From: Mytilus galloprovincialis
Lineage: Eukaryota; Mollusca; Bivalvia; Mytilida; Mytilidae
Direction of reading: 5' to 3'
Assembly: GCF_965363235.1 (NCBI RefSeq)
Contig: NC_134849.1
Span: 50,538,122-50,602,121, forward strand
Length of the DNA stretch: 64,000 nucleotides
Part shown: in pieces, positions 25,375 to 37,330 of the stretch
Layout: each line of letters opens with the position of its first letter
Position numbering within the stretch: position 1 is the first letter of the stretch
The notes under the pieces: model-generated
Seen by the model: the letters and a program-made list of their open reading frames with translations, nothing else
Told to the model about the DNA's origin: nothing
The model's database searches: none
Made by a program: the position numbers and the translations under genes

Positions 25375-25642
25375 TCAATTTTGAAGGCCGTATGGTGACA
25401 CGTAGTCATTTGGTCTCTTATTTTTAAACTGTTGTGAAATAAATTCAGGGAAAGTTGACATTACATTTAAACACACAGCCAAACCTTCGACACGCGATAA
25501 GTCCCTTGGTACATCTCTCAGACAGTTGGAAATGAGACTTGTAAGTAACAATGGCAATTCCCATTTTGACAGGTCATAACAATTTAGGGGATATCCAAAT
25601 ATCTTACCCGCCAGTTCAATCGACCAACAATGTAGAATTTCC
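25375..25642 (-). CDS. Orphan 3'-terminal exon, about 89 aa, unrecognised protein
   Basis: Not recognised. An AG acceptor at 25644-25643 is followed by one base and then an open frame from EILHCWSIELAGKIFGY through YDLSKWELPLLLTSLI, DVPRDLSRVEGLAVCLN and EFISQQFKNKR to PNDYVSPYGLQN-stop. Composition is normal for a globular, helical protein (HEAT-like in flavour, but that is impression only), unlike the repeat-derived frames nearby. AATAAA follows 150 bases after the stop. No upstream exon joins it within the 750 bp before the EndoU stop, so the rest of the gene is either lost (pseudogene), upstream beyond the EndoU gene, or not recognised by me. Its strand is the same as EndoU and forkhead. 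Confidence 0.5.
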
Positions 25643-25778
25643 CTTAAAAGTAATGAATATTTAATTTGTTATCTGTGAAATACGCATGTAATATTTGCAA
25701 TTGAAAATTTAGCAAAATAATATATAGGAATGGTTGTGTATGTTATTCTTAAAATAACTTTCTACAGAAGTCCGTGTA

Positions 25779-25936
25779 TGCCTTGTTTGGTTAATATTCC
25801 AACCTTTCCCTAATGAACCTGTTGTTCCAGAGCCTTGTTTGGTTAATATTCCAACCCTTCCCCAATGAACCTGTTGTTCCAGAGCCTTGTTTGGTTAATA
25901 TTCCAACCCTTCCCCAATGAACCTGTTGTTCCAGAT
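25779..25936. repeat. Three tandem copies of a 52-bp repeat
   Basis: 'gccttgtttggttaatattc' through 'tgaacctgttgttccag' occurs three times head to tail, the second and third copies identical. Confidence 0.9.
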
Positions 25937-26382
25937 ACTATTTCCTGCCTTCGTCCCACTTTACAAAACCTACTTATTAACTCAAAAATTGTTGAATGTT
26001 GGTTTATCTTTCAATATCCTACAAAATCAAAGATTGTTTTTTTTTAAATGAAGAAAACATTTTTTACATTTATGCGCTTTATTTGCTACATGAAATTGAT
26101 CTCCATCTTTGAATCAGTATGCTTCGTGACTGAGTCTCCATTGTCGATGCTGTCTGTCTCATCTTACATCCAATTTTTAATTTTCTTTTGAAACTTTTAA
26201 GTTTCGATAAAAAAAAACTAAATACATGTAGATTGTATTTCTTTGATTAATATGGGAGTTTCATGTGGCTTCACGTATTATAATATCTATATAAATGTTT
26301 GTAATTTTTGTTGCATTTGAATAAAAGCGTAACAAGATGAAAAATACTAAAAGAAAAATCGAACAACATCATATTAATATTA

Positions 26383-26388
26383 TTTATT
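26383..26388 (-). terminator. Poly(A) signal AATAAA overlapping the EndoU stop codon
   Basis: On the minus strand the end reads CTT TAA TAAATA, so AATAAA starts inside the stop codon. If used, the 3' UTR is only about 20-30 bases long. Confidence 0.5.
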
Positions 26389-29300
26389 AAAGATAAGCTG
26401 TTGCGATTTGGTCCCCTGGCATGTTGTCGACTTCGTAGGTTTTCACACGAATGGTATGGCCATTAATATTGAATTGACAGTCCCTATTCCTATGTAGGTA
26501 GTAACATAGAGTAAAGCACGCCATTTCAAACTCTGGACTGGACCCTAATATTAAGGAACTTAACTTTTTATAACTGCTGTACCATTTAAAATGGACCCCG
26601 AGTATTCCAGGCTGAAAAAAAGAAATAGGAATTAGTGCTGAGAAAGAAACTCGCTGTTCGATGTATTTTGACGGTATTTTACTGATTCCCCTTCATGAGC
26701 AGGCTGCTGTTTTATATGTATATAACAGCGTCTCATAAGTCTTTATAGGCAGGGTGTTGATGTTTTTTTATGAAGTTGTACTTGTGTAAATATTTTACTA
26801 TTGTGTAAGATCAATGCGTGACACTTTAATGAAATAAATTTATCTTATCTCATCTATCTTCATGCAAAAACAGTACTTTCCAAAACATCTTATACAAATA
26901 CTTTAAATTATTTGTACAAAATTAATTCATTTCTAGGACTAGTTGAACATGTATAAAAATATAATAGATATAGGAAGATGTGGTGTGAGTGCCAATGAGA
27001 CAACTCTACATCCAAATAACAATTTAAAAAAAGTAAACCATTATAGTCAATGTTTGGCCTTCAACACGGAGCCTTGGCTCACACCGAACAACAAGCTATA
27101 AAGGGCCCCAAAATTACTAGTGTAAAACTATTCAAACGGGAAAACCAACGGTCTAATCTATATAAAATAATAACTAGAGGCTCTAAAGAGCCTGTGTCGC
27201 TCACCTTGGTCTATGTGAATATTAAAGGAAGCAGATGGATTCATGACAAAATTGTGTTTTGGTGATGGTGATGTGTTTGTACATCTTACTTTACTGAACA
27301 TTCTTGCTGCTTAAAATTATCTCTATCTATAATGAACTTGGCCCATTAGTTTCAGTGGAAAATGTTAGTAAAAATTTACAAATTTTATGAAAATTGTTAA
27401 AAATTGACTATAAAGAACAATAACTCCTAAGGGGGTCAATTGACCATTTCGGTCATGTTGACTTATTTGTAAATCTTACTTTGCTGAACATTATTGTTGC
27501 TTACAGTTTATCTCTATCAATAATAATATTCAAGATAATGACCAAAAACAGCAAAATTTCCTTAAAACTAACAATTCAGGGTCAGCAACCCAACAACGGG
27601 TTGTCCGATTCATCTAAAAATTTCAGAGCAGATAAATGTTGACCTGATAAACAATTTTACCCCATGTTAGATTTGCTCTAAATGCTTTGGGTTTTGAGTT
27701 ATAAGCCAAAAACTGCATTTTACCCCATGTTCTATTTTTAGCCATGGCGGCCATCTTGGTTGGATGGCCGGATCACCGGACACATTTTTCAAACTACTAA
27801 CCCAAAAGATGATTGTGGCCAAGTTTGGATTAATTTGGCCAAGTAGTTTCAGAGGAGAAGATTTTTGTAAAAGATTACTAAGATTTACGAAAAATGGTTA
27901 AAAATTTACTATAAAGGGCAATAACTTCTAAAGGGGTCAACTGACCATTTCAGTCATGTTGACTTATTTGTAAATCTTACTTTGGTGAACATTATTGCTG
28001 TTTATAGTTTATCTCTATCTATAATAATATTCAAGATAATAACCAAAAAGAGTAAAAATTTCCTTAAAATTACTAATTCAGGGGCAGCAACCCAACAACG
28101 GGTTATCCGATTCATCTGAAAATTTCAGGGCAGATAGATCTTCACCTGTTTAACAATTCTACCCCATGTCAGATTTGCTCTAAATGCTTTGGTTTTTGAG
28201 TTATAAGCCAAAAACTGCATTTTACCCCTATGTTCTATTTTTAGCCATGACGGCCATCTTGGATAATTGGCCGGGTCACCGGACACATTTTTTAAACTAG
28301 ATACCCCAATGATGATTGTGGCTAAGTTTGGTTTAATTTGGCCCAGTAGTTTCAGAGGAGAAGATTTTTGTAAAAGTTAACGACGACGACGGACGCCGGA
28401 CGCCAAGTGATGAGAAAAGCTCACTTGGCCTTTTAGGCCAGGTGAGCTAAAAAACGAGAAACGAGAAACATGTATAAATTACATAAACAAACGACAACTA
28501 ATGTACATCAGATTCCTGACTTAGGACAGGTGGAAACATTTGCAGCGGGATTAAACTTTTTTAAAATGGATCCAAACCTTCTCCCTTTTTCTGAAAAAAT
28601 AGCATAACATCACAACATAGAAAAAACACACGGTAAAATATCAATTGGCAGGCTTAACTCAATAGAATGAAATTTTCGAGACGACCACTATGAAAGTTTA
28701 AAAGCAATTTTACATTTGCTTGTAAATCCAAAATTAGAATACCTGGTGTTTAAAGACGTATCCTAAATAGTTGGCATGGCCCTTTTTCTCCTCTAAATAA
28801 AACTGAATCCAGTTGTGGAAACCATCCACGCTTGATCCTTTCACCTCTCCTACAAAGACATGTTCAAATCCACTGCTGTCCAGAGTCCTGGATGACCCGC
28901 TCCTAGGATAAGTTGTAAACCATACAGATTTCAACTTATGCTCAAAATCGACCATTGATGAACTAACATACCCTAAAATATATCGTTTTATAAAATTATG
29001 TTAACAAACAGAATTCTTTTTGAAATGCATTGTTCGCCTAAAAAATATATATGTAACCTGATTAAGACTATTTTATATAGCTTTCTATGGGGTTTTGCTC
29101 ATTGCTGAACGTCGTTCGGTTATCAATAGTTAAAACTCAGTCTTCGTCATTGGGTTTCTGGTAGAGAGTTCACTCATTGGTAGTCATAAGTTAACACATC
29201 TTTTTATTTTTATATCGTGTTATTAAAACAAAAAAACAATGGATTTCTCTGAGTTGTTTAATCTCAGTTGAATAGTCACCCAAAACCTTTTAATCTGTAA

Positions 29301-32300
29301 CCACCGGTAAAAACAAGACTTTTAGTATTGGTTAATTTGAACTCAATTTATTGTGTAAACAAGAATTAAATAAATGATTTCAGTTTTGCTGCTATAGCCG
29401 GTAATCGCCGCATATCAGAAAACCGCGACACACAATATGACAGACACTGAGAAAGATTAAAAGACAGTCTGAGCGAGGAAGATAAAAAGTTTGTCATGTT
29501 CTTTTGTTGTTTTTTTTTTGGTACTCGTAAGATATACTAGGAGCACAACAGTTGGAAAACCAACAAATAATTAAAATAAACAGAGCACAAAATCAAACAA
29601 TATCCGGCAATCATGACAATAGAAAACACCTTTATTTCGAAATATATTTGTAGTTGTTTTAACCTATTTTTGATATATAGAAACCATTCATTTTCGATAC
29701 ATTAAAATAGAAAAATATATTTTATTATAGATTTAGTTTCTTTTTTGTTCACAATTCATCACTTGGATACGACTTATACTTTCCAATCATCCACTATCTG
29801 AGACTTTCCAAACACACACGATCTGAGACTTTCCAAACACCCACGATCTGAGACTTTCCAAACATACTCGATCTGATACTTTCCAAACACCCACGCTCTG
29901 AGACTTTACAAACGTCTACGATCTGAGACTTTCCAAACACTTACGATCTGAGACTTTCTAAATACTTACGATCTGAGACTTTCCAAAAACCCACGACCTG
30001 AGACTTTCCAAACACACACGATCTGAGACTTTCCAAACACACACGACCTGAGACTTTCCAAACATCCACGACCTGAGACTTTTCAAACACCCACGATCTG
30101 AAACTTTCCAAGCACTTACGATCTGAGACTTTCCAAACACCCACGGTCTGAGACTTTCCAAACACCCACGATCTGAGACTTGCCAAACATCCACAATCTG
30201 AGACTTTCCAAACACCCACGATCTGAGACTTTCCAAACACCCACGATCTGAGACTTGCATAACACCCACGATCTAAGACTTTCCAAATATCCACGATCTG
30301 AGACTTTCCAAACACCCACGATCTGAGACTTTTCAAACATCTACGATCTGAGACTTTCCAAACACCCACGATCTGAGACTTTCCAAACACCCACGATCTG
30401 AGACTTGCATAACACCCACGATCTAAGACTTTCCAAATATCCACGATCTGAGACTTCCCAAACACCCACGATCTGAGACTTGCCAAACATCCACAATCTG
30501 AGACTTTCCAAACACCCACGATCTGAGACTTTCCAAACACCCACGATCTGAGACTTGCATAACACCCACGATCTAAGACTTTCCAAATATCCACGATCTG
30601 AGACTTTCCAAACATCCACGATCTGAGACTTTTCAAATACCCACGATCTGAGACTTTCCAAACACCCACGATCTGAGACTTGCATAACACCCACGATCTA
30701 AGACTTTCCAAATATCCACGATCTGAGACTTTCCAAACACCCACGATCTGAGACTTTTCAAACATCTACGATCTGAGACTTTCCAGATACCAACGCTCTG
30801 AGGCTTTCCAAACACCTTCCATTTAAGACTTCCAAATCATTCAACATCCACGACCTTTATAACACTGAAGAACGACTTTCAAAATCCCCATTCAATAACA
30901 AACACGAATAGTGCAGGTCTTTACATTCGCAGATTGGCGATACACAATTGAAGATTTGTTTCTATAAAAATAAACCTATTAACCTTTTTTGTGTAAAAAC
31001 TGTTGCGTTTTCTGCATTATTGACGTTTTACAAATTTCGTTTAGAAATCTAAGTTCTTCTGCAACTTCTGTGGTGGTCACGTGTTCAGCTGTTCCAACCG
31101 AATTCTGATAATTATCCAGAAGATCGAGAAATGTACGATATGTTGGTTTATGGAAAAGGTAGTTCTCGTTTACATATGAAAATAACCTAAGAATAAAATA
31201 ACAAAATTTAAGGAATTAAATATTTTGGATATTCTAGAAGTAAATTGCATAAGAGTTCGTGAAATTGAACTACAGATGCTGAAACAAGGAAAATACGACA
31301 TTTTATCAAGGATTTGTATAGTTAGACCTTACTATACAAATCCTTGATTTTATCAATACAAGTATTACCAGTAATCCAGTGAATTGTGACTTAAAAGTTA
31401 GTGAAAATCTTACACTTGGTTACATTACTAAATTGTCCCACGGTATAAGCGATGTAGCTATATGTTTCAGTCTAGTTTCTTATGCATTATGTACAAACAC
31501 ACTCATAAAATAAGTAACCAAATGAAAAAAAGTCAACCCTTGTGGTCACTTGTTCTCCAGATCGAATATAATAAAGTAAAATAAATTGAAATTGTAATTG
31601 TGTTTCACGGAAAATTTTTTTTTTTTTAGCAGATCAACTGGTCATATATATAACTCACAGAGAACAGAGTGTTTTTTTTAAGCGGAACCCCTGTACATAT
31701 AATAGAGTGAAGTATCGGTATATTCACGTTGATTCCTTACAAGATAATGAAACAAAATAGTATTTTTAAATGCAGTGTAAATAAAAAAAAATCATAGACC
31801 TATTTGGAGCATGATCGGTAGAACTACTGGTATCTGTGTGCTGTTGATAGGAATAACGAAGGTCATGTGATGTTGCAGCGTTAGTATCTGAGTTCCATAG
31901 TGATGTGATGAGAGTCGACAGTTCTGTATCCTCTACACACGAAACAACACCCGTCAGGACCAAAACTGAAATAAAATTACTATAAATGTCAGAATAGCGT
32001 ATCCTATCAGTATTGGTATCCAAGGGTTCGAGGAAAGGGGCGTTATTGTCCTCAATGGTTAAATAAATTGAACGCATATTAGCGAGACAAAAAGAATTTT
32101 GACGATTTTTGCTTAAAAAGGACACTGAACCAGCTTAAGTACGCCTCCGGGTGCGTCACTGTCTCGCTGTATTGAAGACCCATTAGTGTCCGCCACTGGA
32201 GCAAATGTAAGTTATGAGATTTGTCTACCGAATCAGCAGTTGGGTATTCGTTGTAAGTTGGGTAACGTCAGTTAAGGCTTGATATTTACGACAAAATTTT

Positions 32301-32594
32301 TCTGAAACTGAATAATTGATAGACAATTTAAAACAAAAAAAAAATCCATGAGGTATTTAGGTAATTTAAACTCGTTAACTAAACGACTTTTTTCAAAATT
32401 CGCCCCTCCGCTAATAACAGTCGCTGTGATCGCGTGTGGATATGTTTTATTATTATAAGTTATTCATGTATTTACAAAATACATTAACAGAACTGAGTTT
32501 CTAATGCTACACGATTTCAATATGAAAAACATGGCTTAAATCATGAAATGTCAAATAAATACTTACCAAATATAGATGCCCGACGTATTGCCAT
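26387..32594 (-). CDS. ENDOU: Secreted EndoU (XendoU) family endoribonuclease, 283 aa, 5 exons, complete
   Basis: Family enzymes cut RNA at uridylates, leaving 2',3'-cyclic phosphates; animal members are often secreted. Exons: 32594-32567, 31965-31800, 31186-30984, 28972-28743, 26611-26387. All junctions are GT/AG and the phases match. The protein opens with a signal peptide, [19 protein letters not shown], split by intron 1. The EndoU domain fills the rest: [17 protein letters not shown] (about 23-39), [31 protein letters not shown] with catalytic His170, [16 protein letters not shown] with His185, the likely catalytic lysine in WYSSYKK (Lys224/225), and the hallmark [15 protein letters not shown]. 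It ends IATAYL. Length matches single-domain family members without somatomedin B domains. Intron 3 carries a 25-bp minisatellite and intron 4 carries nested dispersed repeats. All three catalytic residues are present, so it is probably active. Confidence 0.96.
26965..28690 (-). repeat. Dispersed family A copy split by a family E element, in EndoU intron 4
   Basis: 26,965-27,165 ('gaagatgtggtgtgagtgcc' to 'ggtctaatctatataaaa') and 28,453-28,690 ('acgagaaacgagaaacatgt' onward) are the two halves of one family A copy. The unsplit form is seen at 58,650-59,130. Between them lies a family E element. Confidence 0.8.
27172..28453 (+). mobile_element. Dispersed family E element (1.28 kb, internally duplicated)
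   Basis: Starts 'aagagcctgtgtcgctcacc' and ends 'ttaggccaggtgagctaaaa', sharing 'gctcacct' in inverted form at the ends. The block with 'gtcatgttgacttatttgta', 'cagcaacccaacaacgggtt' and 'ttttagccatg' occurs twice inside, so this copy is a tandem one-and-a-half-mer. A shorter copy with one block lies at 50,068-50,949. No open frame. Confidence 0.75.
29783..30830. repeat. 25-bp minisatellite, about 42 copies, in EndoU intron 3
   Basis: The unit 'cccacgatctgagactttcc' plus 'aaaca' repeats with a 25-bp period. Variants ('gcataacacccacgatctaa', 'ccaaatatccacgatctg') recur at 30251, 30401, 30551 and 30676, showing a higher-order period of 150, 150 and 125 bp (6, 6 and 5 units). Because 25 is not a multiple of 3, the minus strand has long frames in all three phases that all encode the same 25-aa rotation ([13 protein letters not shown]...ESLRSW). 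These frames, up to 274 codons, are a by-product of the repeat, inside an intron. Confidence 0.95.
31309..31348. repeat. Short perfect hairpin in EndoU intron 2
   Basis: 'caaggatttgtatagt' and its complement 'actatacaaatccttg' are separated by about 8 bases. Confidence 0.7.
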
Positions 32595-32689
32595 GATACC
32601 TTGTATAAACATGTGAAAAATAATAGATAAGAACTTTAAACACGATGTAGTCAATAACCAGATCAGTTATTCTGATTGTATTAACACAG

Positions 32690-33185
32690 GTACAGCAAAG
32701 TCGCCTGACGGTGACATCATATGGGTTCTGATAACAGACCAATATCAACACTGTCCTGAGATAAGGTTCATGGCCAGGGCATTTAAAAGATGCCCCCGAA
32801 ATATAACCAGATGCTCCGCAGGGCGTAGCTTTATACGACCGCAGAGGTCGAACCCTGAACAGTTGGGGCAAGTATGGACACAACATTTCAGCTTGATACA
32901 GCTCTGAATTTGGATTGTGATTAAATAGTTGACACAACATAGGTTTCTGAAACAGAATGAATGTGGTCTAAGAACTTAAACTTAAAAACTTAAAAATTTT
33001 AAATTGGACATTTACCTATTATGGTCCAATATCCAAAATCTAAATACATGGTTAGATTCAGCATATCATAGAACCCCATGAATTCAATTTTTGATGAAAT
33101 CAAATAATGTTCAATTTTAGACCCTTTAGACCTCAATGTGGACCAATTTGATAACCGGGCCTAAAAATTAAAAATCTAAATACTA
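32690..33185 (-). repeat. Dispersed family C pieces upstream of EndoU
   Basis: 32,770-32,945 holds 'ggcgtagctttatacgaccg' and 'caactgttcagg' type phrases in reverse. 33,010-33,180 holds 'ggttagattcagcatatca' and 'gaccctttagacctcaatg', matching 35,110-35,400. Confidence 0.65.
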
Positions 33186-33191
33186 TACAAA

Positions 33192-33323
33192 TATATCATG
33201 CTTACAAGGGGTATTTGCCAAAAATACCGGTTGAGAGGTACAAATTTCCAGAGCCGTCAGGCGAGGGAAATTTGATTCCTCGAAACCGGTATTTTTGGCA
33301 AATACCCCTTGTAAGCAAGATAT
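33192..33323. mobile_element. Palindrome of about 130 bp (MITE-like)
   Basis: 'gcttacaaggggtatttgcc' at the left and its exact complement at the right. The arms extend through 'aaaaataccggtt', with the centre 'cagagccgtcaggcgaggg'. Non-coding. Confidence 0.8.
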
Positions 33324-34920
33324 AATTGTTTAGTTCTACCGAATGTTCCACTTCAGAAAGTTTATTATAATCAGGTATCATATGAAATTTCGACTTGAAT
33401 GTATAATTTTTGTATACACTGCAGCTGTGCTATTTGTGCAGTCAAATTGCATTGACCGTATAATTATATCTTATTTTTTTTTATTTACAGTCACTGACTG
33501 TGTATATATATCTCCCTTTTTATGATAATAAGCTGGTTCTCGGCTGACTACTACACTTTGTTCATCAGTTTCAGTGAAGCGTAATACAAGTGGATCAGGG
33601 GCGTAGCTAGAAAGAAACTATGTGCAATCAACTATACGGCCGAGCGGAGCGATGCGAAAAAATTTTGGGACCCTTTTCTGCAAAAAAATGTTGTTTTTTT
33701 TTTTCGGTTTTCGGTCATAGGACGGTTAAAAGAGGATCTATATGTAGATAGGATTTATAAAAAAAATATGAATGTAAAACTATTAATCAATCTTCTGAAT
33801 AGAGTTATACATAAACAACACATATTCGTGATACAGAATTGACTCAAAATTGTTCAAAATCTGCTCTTCGAGTCTAGGCAGAAACAAACTTCTCTGATTA
33901 CTTTAATTGTCAATATTCACACTGAAATCCCGATGAATATGCAGTAATGCTTGTAACTGTTGTTGTTCATTGTTGATCGTACATTTCAACATACGTATAT
34001 ATATAGTACCCTGATAGATCTTCATGGTAGCACTCGCGAGATGTTATAAACCAGCGTACGTGTTCGGCATCGAGCGACCTCCCAATTGAATTCGTCAAAA
34101 TTACATGCCAAGTCAGTCTCGTATGTCTCAGACAATGTTGAGATTTGTTCGTTTGTTATATATCTTACAACACGATGAAGCAGATACAGCACAAAGAAGC
34201 GATTTTCTGATAATACTAGACGCGACTCCACTCTCCAGTTCCCTTATATCATATGGTCTATGAACGCAAAAAATAATGAGACTTTTCAATACTGTTTTGG
34301 AGTGTTTGCAGGGTGATTGGCTCTGGTAGTCTGTCGACCACATCGCCTCGGCATATTTTCAACGATATCGAAGGGTTCTGATTATTCTAATGCCGATTGG
34401 TACATCTCATTCCAAACTGATGAACCGTACACTGTTAAATGTGCTCCAAAAAGAACATGTCTTGGACTGGGTATTACAAATTCAAATCTTGTAAAAAATA
34501 CAAGTTACTGTCCGATTTTGTCATAATCTCCAATAAAACATTTTGAAACCAAATGCCGTTATTTAATGATAATTCATCAATTAAAAAAGTGACAACATAG
34601 GTGTTTCCTTTAACATCTATAATTTTTTTTTTGCCATGTTTTTTTTGGCATGCCGAATCAATGTGCAGCTGCGCACGCAACTGCGTGTTAGCGTATAGGG
34701 AGCTACGCGCCTGTGGATTCCAGTTTTATGTGACCGGTTGACAATTCGTTTCCGTTGAGTTTTATTTATGACGTCATTCCCGGAATTTTTACGTCATTCG
34801 GTCCAAATTCAATAATGATGCTTTTTATCCTAAATATTTCATCTGGAACCATATATTTAGAATGACCATGAATTTGTCATATTAGAATAGAAATAAATCA
34901 TTGAGTTATTTTTAGACATG
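33324..34920. other. Gene-free stretch, unassigned
   Basis: 33,590-33,720 contains a 'ggggcgtagctag' phrase typical of dispersed repeats. 33,980-34,340 is GC-richer and unique-looking, but I found no exon with a convincing frame and splice signals. The rest is AT-rich. Confidence 0.4.
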
Positions 34921-35030
34921 GTATTCCCCATCTGCCATGGTATTTGCTAGGGTATTTCCCATCTGCCATGGTATTTGCTAGCAAATACCCCGGCATATGG
35001 AATTCCCTAATGGCAAATACCCCGGCAGAG
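34921..35030. repeat. Tandem and inverted copies of 'ctgccatggtatttgctag'
   Basis: Two direct copies of 'catctgccatggtatttgct' are followed by two inverted relatives ('gcaaataccccggca'), making a partial hairpin. Confidence 0.65.
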
Positions 35031-35099
35031 AAAAGAAAATCTCAATATATAGAAATTGGTGAAAAATACCATGCTTCTCATCCAATCAAAATACAGCAT

Positions 35100-35767
35100 T
35101 TTTACATAAGGTGGAATTTATGGTTAAATTCAGCATATTGAAGAACCCCAAATATTCAATTTTTGTTGAAATCAAACAAAGTTTAATTTTGGACCCCTAT
35201 TTGGACCAACTTGAAAACTGGGCCCATAATCAAAAATCTAAGTACATATTTAGATTCAGCATATCAAAGAACCCCAAGAATTCAATTTTTGTTAAAATCA
35301 AACTAAGTTTAATTTTGGACCCTTTGGACCTTAATGTAGACCAATTTGAAAACAGACACTATTAAGAATCTAATTATAAATACACGGTTAGATTTGGCAT
35401 ATCAAAGAACCCCAATAATTCATTTTTTGATGAAATCAAACATAGTTTAATTTTGGACCCTTTTGGCCCCTAATTCCTAAACTGTTGGGACCAAAACTCC
35501 CAAAATCCATCCCAACCTTCCTTTGTAGTCATAAACCCTGTGTTGAAATTTCATAGATTTCTGTTTACTTATACTAAAGTTATTGTGCGAAAACCAAGAA
35601 AAATGCTTATTTTGGGCCCTTTTTGGCCCCTAATTACTAAACTGTTGGGACCAAAACTCCCAATATCAATCCCAACCTTCCTTTTATGGTCATAAACCTT
35701 GTGTTTAAATTTCATAGATTTCTATTTACTTATACTAAAGTTATAGTGCGAAAACCAAATGTCTTCG

Positions 35768-35799
<32 letters not shown>

Positions 35800-35860
35800 C
35801 AACGTCATACCAATATACGACCAAAAAATTTTCAATTTTTGCGGTCGTATAAAAATCATT
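35100..35860 (+). repeat. Dispersed family C element with (GAC)n
   Basis: Three repeats of 'ttcagcatatcaaagaaccc'-type units (35,128-35,460) are followed by two copies of 'gttgggaccaaaactccca' with 'gtgcgaaaaccaa' (35,480-35,760), then a pure GAC run of about 30 bases at 35,769-35,800 and the end phrase 'ttttgcggtcgtataaa'. Related pieces lie at 57,100-57,900. Confidence 0.75.
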
Positions 35861-37330
35861 GACATGCAGGTTTAATGCGATTTTTCTAAAGAGGTTACAT
35901 CTTTAAATCTAAGAAGATATTTTAAAAAAAATTGAAAACGGAAGGATGACAAGCTCTCTGCAAGAATCCCGGAACAACCTGTTGCAAGGAAAAATTGCGT
36001 GGCTTTACAGATTATTTTTGATTGGTCACAATTAGGTTTCTTTATGGGTCATTTTGAAGCAAATATTTTTTTCGATTTATTGTTCAATTTCATTTCGTCT
36101 TGAATGTGCATGATATATTTGCCATTGCACGTTATCATGCATGAAGTATTTACCATTGAACGTAAACATGCATGAAATATTTGCCACCTGACGACAATAT
36201 ACCTTAAAGATTTTCCACAGAACGATCAGTGAACAACAATCAATTAATGTCTGTAGGCATCAGTATTAATACAATAGATAAGATAAGATATTTTTATTCC
36301 AATTAAAGGGCCCATGAAGAGCAAAGCAATTTATTACAATGATTTTTATAATAATGAAACAATAATGACACAAATCATAAACATGAATTTAACTATTTCT
36401 TATGCATAATATAAAATCGACTCTCTTTGTGAGGTTTATACGAAATTTTAAGTACTTTCTTTTGGAGTATTTTATTATTGTGAAGATGGAGTTAAGATGG
36501 TGGAAGGAAAATCATATTATAATCAACCAAACTTTTGTTTATGGATTGCATGTTTGCACAATTCATTGGCAGTCATTATCAATGATAAAGTAAATCGTCA
36601 TAGTCCTTGTGAATGTCATTTCTTTATATCACTTGAGCAAAACTAAAACATAATAGGTGACACGGTTGAGCTGATCTTCACATAATTATACTTGTATATC
36701 AAGTCATCAGCCGAATACCTTGACTGATCTTAACTAGACAAGGCGCTGTGTTGAAGACTGTTCTTTGACCTGAAATGGTTTACCTTTACAAACTGTGGCT
36801 TGGATTGAGAGGTACTAGTATCTCATTGGCACTCATATCATATCTTCTCATATCTAAACCTTGGTTACCCAGTCACATGAATCTTTGTTAAAGAAGCATA
36901 ATGAGTAACAGGGGTTTTCCAACAAGATGTCTACTTCAAAAGCATTGATCATCAAAAAAAAGGGGGGTTAACTTAATATATCTCTGCATGAAAACCACTT
37001 GACATGATGATTACAATAAAATATAAATGTCTCCTCTACCAGAGAATAACAGCACAATATTGTATCACTGAAAGACCTAAATCAGCCCCTGTATGTATCA
37101 GATGAAAAAAGTCATAAGTAAACTTACCACTGAAAGATCCCAATCAGCCCATGTATGTTTCTTATGAAAAAAACTCGCATGTAAAGTTGCCACTAAAAGG
37201 ACCTTAATCAGCACATGTATGTCTCTGTTGAAAAAAATCTCACAAGTAAACTACCACTGAAAGACCAAAATCAGGTCATTTTGTCTCTGATGAAAAAAAA
37301 AGTCACAAGCAAACTTCATGATGTATTTCA
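35861..37330. repeat. Scattered repeats, no gene recognised
   Basis: 36,100-36,240 has three 'catgaaatatttgcca'-like copies (another at 37,925). 36,670-36,860 is a diverged family A copy ('gacaaggcgctgtgttgaag'). 37,080-37,300 has four spaced copies of 'ccactgaaagaccctaatca' alternating with 'gatgaaaaaa', a loose repeat of about 60-65 bp. Confidence 0.55.

Noticed and set aside
26090-26165. Acidic 25-codon stretch on the minus strand ending in a stop, possibly an alternative last exon
   Set aside because: It has a stop directly upstream and no acceptable acceptor, so chance is the simpler reading.
29941-30815. A 274-aa repeat protein ([13 protein letters not shown] type)
   Set aside because: A 25-bp minisatellite without stop words is open in every phase. 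It lies within an EndoU intron, with no splice or start context.
29783-30830. CRISPR-like array
   Set aside because: The 25-bp units are directly adjacent with no spacers, in a eukaryotic intron.
32563-32940. 125-aa minus-strand frame upstream of EndoU
   Set aside because: The frame is mostly dispersed repeat. Only the ATG at 32594 and 9 codons, in a different phase, belong to a gene (EndoU exon 1).
33980-34343. GC-richer segment with overlapping 69-71 aa frames, considered as an exon
   Set aside because: No frame has both a start or acceptor and a plausible end, and none resembles a known protein.
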